Assembly: GCA_006538405.1 (NCBI GenBank)
Contig: BJKQ01000008.1
Span: 1,240,001-1,304,000 of the forward strand
From: Hansfordia pulvinata
Taxonomy: Eukaryota; Ascomycota; Sordariomycetes; Xylariales
DNA length: 64,000 bases
Direction: 5' to 3'
This document shows, one piece after another, positions 57,361-64,000 of the stretch. Position numbers and translations under genes: made by a program. Numbering within the stretch: the first letter of the stretch is position 1; each line of letters begins with the position of its first letter. Under the pieces are notes generated by a model. That model had not been told where the DNA came from. It did no database searches and saw nothing but the letters and a program-made list of their open reading frames with translations.

Positions 57361-59468
57361 GTGACAGGCGGGAAACGGGCCGCCCCTACTTGTATAGCTA
57401 AGCAGAGTTTGGAATAGGGCCAGGAGGGGTGGTCATGATGCTGGTAAGCTGGGTGGGGCCTTCTGCACTGTGTGAAATGTGAAGAGCTCGAGCTACACCC
57501 CGATGGGACACAGACCAGATTTGGCAGGTGAAGAAGGCATCGAGTTCAGGTTCCGAGTATTCGCAGAGCGCAGCAGCGTTCGAACGCCCCGGCGCGCGCT
57601 GCGCTGAGCTCCGACATCACACGCTGAGCGAGCTTGGGCGGCACGGACGCTTCGACTGCCGGCACTCGCCCAGAGATCGCATCGCACTGCTATCGTGACC
57701 CCTGCGTCGTCGAATCTCGGGCCCTCCTCGCCCTCACGTCTGGCCCAAGCTGCCGGGTCGACCACCCCAGCAAAGTGGATTGATTTGCGACCTACACGTA
57801 CTCCGTAGAAGTCAGCACTCGTAAACTCCGGACTCTTTGCGCGGGGCGTCCTGCCAGTGACACCTGGGTGTAGGGGACATTGCGGCAAGGCGCCAAATAT
57901 GTTGGTGTGGGGGTTGGGTCGGCCGAAAGGGAAACCGCCTCGTCTCAATGAGAGACATCCAAGCCGTCTGATGACAGAGTGACTTACGCAATGCCAAACG
58001 CCGCCCACCCTCCCCCCCCAAAGAGGGGAGCTGGTCTTTGCCCTCAAAGTAAACCACTGCTCACCTTGGGCCTCTGCGTCTCTGATGCACCAGAAGCAAC
58101 TTCGTCTTCATCGTTAAATTCGTAGGGAACGGTGCGATGAACGGACCGTTTGCCCAGCCCTTGCAGTCGTACGGGTGTCCGGAGTGACACCAAGCTACTC
58201 GTAAGCAAGTGGGCACGCCCGACTGCCGAGTGAGGGTCTTGCGAACAGGCTCACTGGTTACGCGCTTGCGAGGAACGAGCCGAATTGGGTTGCGGAGCCG
58301 AGATCACTTGGCTGCACATGGCGGCAGGTCCTCGACTCACGAGATTGGGTGCCAATACGCGGAGCCGCCGTGCTCGAATTCGCGGGACATGATTTTGACT
58401 CTCGTGCCCTGGCTTTGCGCCGAAGAATCCAGGTCCCGCTCGCTTGAAAGAGTTGCAGTCCTCGTATGGCGCTAATCCTGCGAGCACGTGTGGCCCCGAG
58501 TTCGACTCGGGTCGTTGGGTCCGCCTAAGCCTGCAACGTCCGCACAAATAGTGTCGTGCCACTGCAAGAAACCCGAAATAACCGTGTTCTAGTTCGTACC
58601 AAGCCGAACTTGACCTGAATGGGCCAGCTGAAGAAAGCCAGGATGCGACACCTAAATTGCGAAGACGGCCGCGTGGGCGTTGCTGGCCCTTGGAAGCCGA
58701 TGTCTATCGGCCGAGTTGGGTGCAGCTATGACGATTTGTGAAAATTGCTCGAATCAAGCGTGAGCATCGGACGGCCACCATGGCGAGGTGTTTACTTTCT
58801 GGGGTTGTGTCCGCATTGGCGCCCCGCGACTAGCCTGTGGTTGGTCAAGTATTCCCTGGCCCGGTCCGCCTCAGGTCGGCCTCTGCAGGGTGCGTGGTGT
58901 CGTAGTTCGAGCGTGTCCCAACGGTGGCATCCGTAGTTGATGGTGAAAAACAACTCCCGCAAGCAACCATGCGAAGCAGCCAGACCGGTTGAAAAGCAGC
59001 CTTGCCTTGCGTAACAAGGGGCGTACGTACGAGTACAACGGACCAGGTCGAGCTCCGAGTCGATCTTGCCTCTGGACGCGAAGCTGCGCGTGGAACTCGG
59101 GCTACCACGCAAACCGAGTCCCAGCCTTGACATGTATGTTTGGTAGAGAGGCTTGCGTGCCGCCTGCTCCCCGGGGGTGGGTGTACCTCCCAGACAGTCG
59201 GAATCGTGCGAGTACTTGACTCAAGCAGCCTTGTCGCAGTTTGAGCAGGTATCGTACAGGTGGGTGGAAGCGCGGAACGTACCTGGTGCTGGCCAAAGAT
59301 CTGGTCCCATTACTAGCACAGCCTCGATGGACTGCCCATCTGCTGTGCTCGGCCAGGAAGGATATGTCAGTCTTCCCCCTGTTTTCGATGGGAGGGCTGC
59401 CTTGCCCGCGTTCGTTGCGCAGGTAGCCTGTCTCGGCACCCGCCAGCTGGGGCGTCGTGCTCAGTGTC

Positions 59469-59474
59469 TATAAA
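59469..59474 (+). promoter_or_regulatory. TATA box upstream of the hypothetical gene
   Basis: TATAAA in the context CTATAAAGCGCGCC, about 290 nt before the ATG at 59763, followed by a C/T-rich leader. It supports a real transcript starting near 59500. Confidence 0.45.
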
Positions 59475-59762
59475 GCGCGCCCTTCCCCGCGCTGGTGATC
59501 ATCTTGAACTCGCCCTTTTGTGAATGTGGTTCACGTTTCAACCCTGGGTACTACTCACTGTCTTTCTCGCTTCCCCTTACGCTCCTGTTCGGCCAAGTCA
59601 GCTTAGTTACCAACAAGGCGTCGACGTCTGCAAGCACCAGAGATCGGGGCTCCTCGTCCAGCTCACAGCTTGCCGGCATCTTGTCATCCGCCATCCGCCG
59701 ACACTGACCGTGGATTGCCAAGCTGCCCACAAGGTCCTTCATCTCTGGACCTCACTATCGCC

Positions 59763-60374
59763 ATGGCCAACCAGCCCAGATACGACCCAATGCTCGCTGA
59801 GCTGGAGTCCCTCTCTACCCCTCACGGCGCACCTCTCGAGCCATCACGTCAGCCTCACCACCTCGAATGTCATGGCGATCGTGAGGAGACCTCCTCTCGC
59901 GCCAGAGCTCCTTCTCTTGTCCGCGATAACCCGACAACATACGCATCTAGTAACAACTCCACGGACGAGTCGAGGTCGACGCCAACAGTCAGGGCCGAGG
60001 CAACCGCCGATACTGCTTCCAGGCCGCCGACCCCATCGCCCATATACACGCAAGGACACAACCAGACACCACTTGGTCAAGGCCTCCAGGACTATTGCTC
60101 TGGGATCACGCAGCCTTTGACCCGAGCCAATATCGAAGCGTTGAACAATGCGACGTGGAGCCCTCTTAACGTCTGGGTTGAGACAAACTCCTTACCGGAC
60201 CGATTGTACCGACCTCGAGTTCCCTTGAGCACCAAGGTCAAGAAAGGCACCGTCGACACCTTGCTCTCGGAAACCGAGTCGTCTTGGGTCGAAGTTGTCA
60301 GCCCCCAATCGGACAGAACTGATGAGGCCGTTATACATACCGGAACCGTCTTCGGAGAGCCCTCGAGCCTTTGA
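59763..60374 (+). CDS. Hypothetical protein, probably disordered
   Basis: Frame of 203 residues starting at an ATG in a strong context (CGCCATGGCC); the same frame is open upstream to 59670, but that part overlaps the likely leader. The product MANQPRYDPMLAELESLSTP is followed by Ser/Thr/Pro/Arg-rich sequence with few hydrophobics, then a slightly more ordered part with LTRANIEALNNATWSPLNVW and SETESSWVEVVSPQSD. A TATA box and a pyrimidine-rich leader precede it. No domain, signal peptide or membrane segment is seen. It may be a lineage-specific nuclear or cytosolic protein; an intron near its 3' end cannot be excluded. Confidence 0.5.
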   Translation: MANQPRYDPMLAELESLSTPHGAPLEPSRQPHHLECHGDREETSSRARAPSLVRDNPTTYASSNNSTDESRSTPTVRAEATADTASRPPTPSPIYTQGHNQTPLGQGLQDYCSGITQPLTRANIEALNNATWSPLNVWVETNSLPDRLYRPRVPLSTKVKKGTVDTLLSETESSWVEVVSPQSDRTDEAVIHTGTVFGEPSSL

Positions 60375-60707
60375 ACTGCTCAACGGCAATGGTGATGGAT
60401 CCCGAGACCACCAGGTATGGTTCGTGATGGTAGGAGGTCAGACGTTCCAAGGATTGCACTGCTTGAACGTGACCAGGTGCAAGGTTTCTCCTGTATTATA
60501 ATGTGTAATAAACTTTTTTTCTTGTACTTGATCGTCGTGGAGGGCCTCCGTGCTGTGGACCATTCAATCGTTCCAACGTCGAATGGTCCTTTGACCATGT
60601 CAGGGCATGCCAATATAGAATATGGGTTTTAGAATCAATGAACTGGACGGCATGGCAGACTCACTGATAGTGCATTGGGTCACAAGCCTGCCTAGCAGAG
60701 TGTTGCC

Positions 60708-61205
60708 ATGGACAATTCAAAGGCAGGCGGACGTGACAACGCGCTTGTGATGGAACCGTCTGCTCGATTCACGTCATCAATGGGTAACGACCTGGTTCTT
60801 CCTGCTGGTCTGACCCAGCTTCTGTTTGTTCAGCCCGGAGCGAAGTCTCCCGTGGAAGACATTGAGAATGGCGGTGCGGTTCTGTTGGCGTTCGCGCAAG
60901 ACGTAGCGAGCAGACACCCGGGGGGAACTCGCACGATAGCCAGGGTGGTTGGCTTCTTACTATTATACGTGGCACTGACGACAACGATTGTTGGTTTCGT
61001 GGGACCATGTAGGGGACGAATGCGCCTTTATGCGCCTGAGACTCAGCGTGGGACGTCTATTCGGCAGCCCCGGTCAAGTCTCCAAGGCGCCTCTGCCTCA
61101 GCCCCAGAGACCGAGCGTGCCGCACAACATCGGCCTCGCCAAAACCGCGCGTTTCAGAACAACCAAGATCTCAAGGCGCGAACTGTGTGCGTATGGTCGA
61201 GATGA
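60708..61205 (+). CDS. Weak candidate: hypothetical protein with one membrane segment
   Basis: Open frame of 165 residues with one strong hydrophobic stretch (VVGFLLLYVALTTTIVGFVG) at about 84-103 after a soluble part, then a Gln/Arg-rich tail. No family, clear promoter or splice evidence was found. It could be a single-pass membrane protein, part of a spliced gene with the upstream frame, or chance. Confidence 0.25.
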   Translation: MDNSKAGGRDNALVMEPSARFTSSMGNDLVLPAGLTQLLFVQPGAKSPVEDIENGGAVLLAFAQDVASRHPGGTRTIARVVGFLLLYVALTTTIVGFVGPCRGRMRLYAPETQRGTSIRQPRSSLQGASASAPETERAAQHRPRQNRAFQNNQDLKARTVCVWSR

Positions 61206-62204
61206 AGTGATTGATTCGACACCGGATCCGTTCCGCGGCGAATCATCTGTCCTTCCGAGCTCGGCCGCTGGCACAGCCACACAGTGGTGTCGGTTGAAGC
61301 CAGACTCGGACCTGATCATCGTACGACAGAGCGCGCAGCTGCGTGTCGATCGTACTCGCGGCATTCTCCGAATATGTTGGCCTCTTGGACGATGATGAGC
61401 CGGAGGACAGGTTTATGATGTCAATCTGGTAGAGACGCTATTGATGTTGGCAAGGTATTGTGCCGTGGAAAGCCGCATAAGTGCTGCTGCGACGATACGG
61501 GCCAATTGTCTTGGATGACGCGAGTTGCATGACGGTGGGTGATCTTTCATTCTTACTTGCGTCGGTCCCTGCATTCGTCGAGTGGCAGACAATGATGTGA
61601 GAAGTCGCTGGCGAAAGGGACCAGATGAATGGTCACGAACGGTGACATCTCAAGCTTCTTCGGCGTGAGGAAGAAGGTGATGAGCAGACGAGGCCAAAAT
61701 TAGATGTATGTGAGCAGTCCAGCAGATACCTTACAAGAGAGAAAAGAGAGCGAGAGAGCGAGCGAGCAAGGACTCGGGGGATCTGGTCTGGAACGGGTTC
61801 GCGCATTAGATAAGGCAAGTACTGCTGAGCAGTGGCTCCTTCCCTTTCATCTGAAGTCTGCATTTCCTAGCTCCATAGTAAGGTTCTCCTTTTCGAGAAG
61901 GGTCGGGTACATGTACAACCCAGAGGCTTATGTACATCCATGTAACAGCCGAGGCAACAGGCAACGCAAAGTGGTTGGAACTGGAGGACCGTCACCAACC
62001 GCCGTCGCTGTGACATGGAATGAAGCGCTTACAGTGCAAGAGCCGACTCACACGCCCTCGACATTGGCTGCATACCTTAGGTAGGTAAGATACTATCACC
62101 TACGCGCGCATCACGGCATGGATGATACGCCAAAGTTCGAAGAGACCGGGCTTGGAACGCCAACGCTATGTTATTCCCTTACACTATAGAACCGATGCTC
62201 CCGC

Positions 62205-62232
62205 CACAGACACAGACACAGACACAGACACA
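62205..62232. repeat. ACACAG hexamer repeat
   Basis: About four and a half ACACAG units just downstream of the ERB1 stop codon, within the likely 3' untranslated region. Confidence 0.85.
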
Positions 62233-62253
62233 TGACCCATTTCTCCGCTCCGC

Positions 62254-64000
62254 TTACGTCCACAGGCGACAGGTCCCGTCGGCACCGGCGCTGACACACC
62301 ACGGGTGCTGCGGGTGCCAGTCGATATCCATGACGCCGATCTTGCTGACGACCTTGTGGCCCCGAAGAACCTTGACCGGCACAATCGTCGGGTCCTGCAT
62401 CAGATCGTTGAACACCTTGCCGTGGTAGATCTGGAGACTGCCGTCGTCGCTGGCGTCGGCGAACAGCGGGTAGCTGCGGTGGAACTTGACGGCCCGCACG
62501 GCCTCCGAGTGGAAGCGCATCGTCTTGTAAGGGCGGTTCGAGGACTCGAGGTCGTGCCAGCACAGCCGGCGGTCGAAAGAGCCGACAATCATGTTGTCAC
62601 CGCCCGGGTGTATGTCGAACGAGGATATCCAGCGGGCGCCGGGCTGGATCGCCTTGACCAGCTCCTGCCTCTGCAGGTCGTAGCACCGGATGGTGCGCTG
62701 TGTGGCGACGAAGAACAGCGGCCGCGAGGGGTGGAACTGTGCCGTCTGCGCGAGGCCTTGGAGTTTGCGGAAGGGGATCTGCGAGAGGTGCTTGGAGAGA
62801 GTGTGGATGGCGACCGAGCTCCTCTGGCCCGTGGGCGACACCGTGCAGAAGTAGTCGCCTCTCCTGTGCCACTGGATCGTCTTGACAGGCGAGCGGACGG
62901 TGGCCTTGAGGAGCACGCCCTCCTCTTCGAGTCTGCCGCCGGGGCGCGCCCACTTGGCCGGGGGGTCTTTCCGGGCGCCACTGGCCGTAGTCAGCTGCTG
63001 AGCTTGGGTGGCGTAGCCGAAACCGGCATCGAGGGCGTCGCGGCTGGCCTTCTCTACGACGGGGTCTGCGGTGGAAGGGATCATGAAGAAGATGTCCTCG
63101 CTCACTGCAGCCGACAGAATAGCCGTGTCCTGCGTCGGGCGCCAGCGGACGACATCGACTCGATCGTCGGTGGTGAGTTTGACGGACCACTGCTGCTTGC
63201 CGTCGGCAAGGCCCCACACCCGGACAGTCCCGTCTTCGCCACCGCTGGCGAGCCACTGGCCTGTAGGGTCGATCGCGACCGATCGTACTCTGCCTTCGTG
63301 GCCACTGAACTCTATAGACGCCACCGAGGGGAATGGGCGAAGCTCTTCTGGGCGGGGAAGCTTGGGCAGCAGCGAGTTCGGGTCGATGTTGAGCTTGTTC
63401 TTGCGTATGCGGGGCGCCAGGTACAGGTCCAGACTGCGCTCGAACCGCTCCTTGATGAAGTTGTCGTAGGCTGGCGTCTTGCGGAGACTGTCGTACTTCT
63501 GGGGCAGATACTCTTTTTCTCTCTCCTCGGGTTCCATCTCTTCCCACTTCTTCTTCTCCTCGGCGCTGGGAAGATACTCCGGCGGGGGGTTGTAGCTGAG
63601 ATCGTATCCCGGCGGCGCCAGCTTGGGGGCGGGTATGTGCATGACGTTCGGGAGTGACGGCTGCTCGTCTGCCCAGATGTCGTAATGTTGCTCCTCTTCT
63701 TCCTCCTCCTCTTTCTGTCGCTCCTCCGGCGGCTTGTATGGGAGAATGCGACCCTCTTGAATTGCCTTGACCAACTTCATGATGCGCTTTTGTTCGTGTT
63801 TGGAGGGGAGGAAGCGACGCTTGGGCTCGGGGGCGGCGCTCAAGGGCATCTGCTCCTGGAAACTGGTGAACCATTCGACCGTATCCTATGTAAGGCGTCA
63901 GCGCATTGTCAAGAAGCATGGGACAGAGGGAAAACGTACAGGGTAAGGGTCGTAGCCCTCTTCCGGAAGTTCGCCCTGCTGGACACGGCGGAGCAATTCG
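62254..64000 (-). CDS. ERB1: Ribosome biogenesis protein ERB1 (BOP1), 5' part outside window
   Basis: Minus-strand exons 62254-63885 and 63940-64000 (running off the right edge), with a 54-nt GTACGT..TAG intron. The splice joins EEGYDPYP to [12 protein letters not shown], the conserved BOP1 N-terminal segment. The N-terminal domain continues with [24 protein letters not shown] and [22 protein letters not shown]40 propeller follows from about 170 residues into the visible part, with [26 protein letters not shown] and a last blade ending [17 protein letters not shown]1 works with Nop7 and Ytm1 (PeBoW complex) in 27S pre-rRNA processing and 60S assembly in the nucleolus. Roughly the first third of the protein lies beyond the window. 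Confidence 0.95.

Larger units (their letters stand above)
55060..59035. repeat. Dispersed TACTCGTA(C) elements
   Basis: The 8-mer TACTCGTA or its complement occurs at 55060-55067, 56277-56284, 57284-57291, 58196-58203 and 59028-59035, in addition to seven copies between 29517 and 35321. Nine of the twelve are followed by C. Spacing in this block is about 0.8-1.2 kb. All but one of the twelve lie between genes. Confidence 0.6.
51633..59762. other. Long gene-poor stretch, 8.1 kb
   Basis: No frame here shows conserved motifs or signal peptides, and the longer ones (53425-54060, 54402-55130, 56782-57417, 57493-58047) have shadow-like composition. The stretch holds homopolymers, a 16-bp tandem repeat and five TACTCGTA elements. 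It is not obviously A+T rich, so it is not a classic RIP-degraded island. Non-coding transcripts, a long regulatory region or unrecognised small genes are all possible. Confidence 0.5.
60375..62253. other. Intergenic with one weak gene candidate
   Basis: Between the hypothetical gene and the 3' end of ERB1. A TACATGTA word lies in GTACATGTAC at 61907-61916 and an ACACAG repeat at 62205-62232. Confidence 0.5.

Noticed and set aside
58496..58510. tRNA T-arm-like hairpin CCGAG-TTCGA-CTCGG
   Set aside because: The loop is five bases instead of seven and no acceptor, D or anticodon arms fit around it.
51633..59762. RIP-degraded transposon island
   Set aside because: The region is not A+T rich, lacks CpA-to-TpA skew by eye, and shows no transposase or reverse-transcriptase remnants.

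Overview
The window is nuclear DNA of a filamentous ascomycete. The proteins look like Pezizomycotina, most likely Sordariomycetes. Introns are short (about 50-175 nt) with GT..AG ends and a CTAAC/CTGAC branch site just before the acceptor. Several genes are typically fungal, including a DAL5-type MFS permease, an OrsD-like zinc-finger regulator, DUF7587 proteins, an FMP27 protein with GFWDK and WPPW motifs, and a YMC020W-like hydrolase. Coding DNA looks G+C rich by eye. I cannot name the species.

Layout. 1-1.3 kb: tail of an oxidoreductase-like gene and a four-helix membrane protein. 1.8-16.8 kb: a metabolic neighbourhood with a mitochondrial acyl-CoA dehydrogenase divergent from a CaiB/BaiF CoA-transferase, then an anion-type MFS permease, a Gfo/Idh/MocA dehydrogenase, a secreted serine carboxypeptidase, an OrsD-like transcription factor and an MDR enoyl-reductase-like enzyme. 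The first four could form a small catabolic unit for a carboxylic acid: uptake, CoA activation, alpha,beta-dehydrogenation, further oxidation. That is inference. 17-29 kb: a long Rrg1-like methyltransferase and a giant FMP27/BLTP2-type bridge-like lipid-transfer protein. The latter is broken by two 1-nt frameshifts, both in G/C homopolymers. 32-38 kb: a small secreted cysteine-containing protein and a YMC020W-like hydrolase. 38.8-41.9 kb: a tandem pair of DUF7587 genes, the first ended by an in-frame TAG, the second intact. 42.6-51.6 kb: housekeeping genes RRP5, SNF8/VPS22 and RPS16. 51.6-59.7 kb: about 8 kb with no convincing gene but with simple repeats and a recurring TACTCGTAC motif. 59.8-64 kb: one or two hypothetical genes and the 3' part of ERB1, which runs off the right edge.

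The main points for a second look are the DUF7587 pair, which shows an ADP-ribosyltransferase-like R / S-T / E spacing with one copy stopped right after the putative glutamate; the paired homopolymer frameshifts in FMP27; the CoA-transferase/acyl-CoA dehydrogenase neighbourhood; and the intergenic TACTCGTAC element. No CRISPR arrays, rRNA, tRNA or intact transposons were seen. All exon structures were derived by hand from splice signals, reading frame and family conservation.
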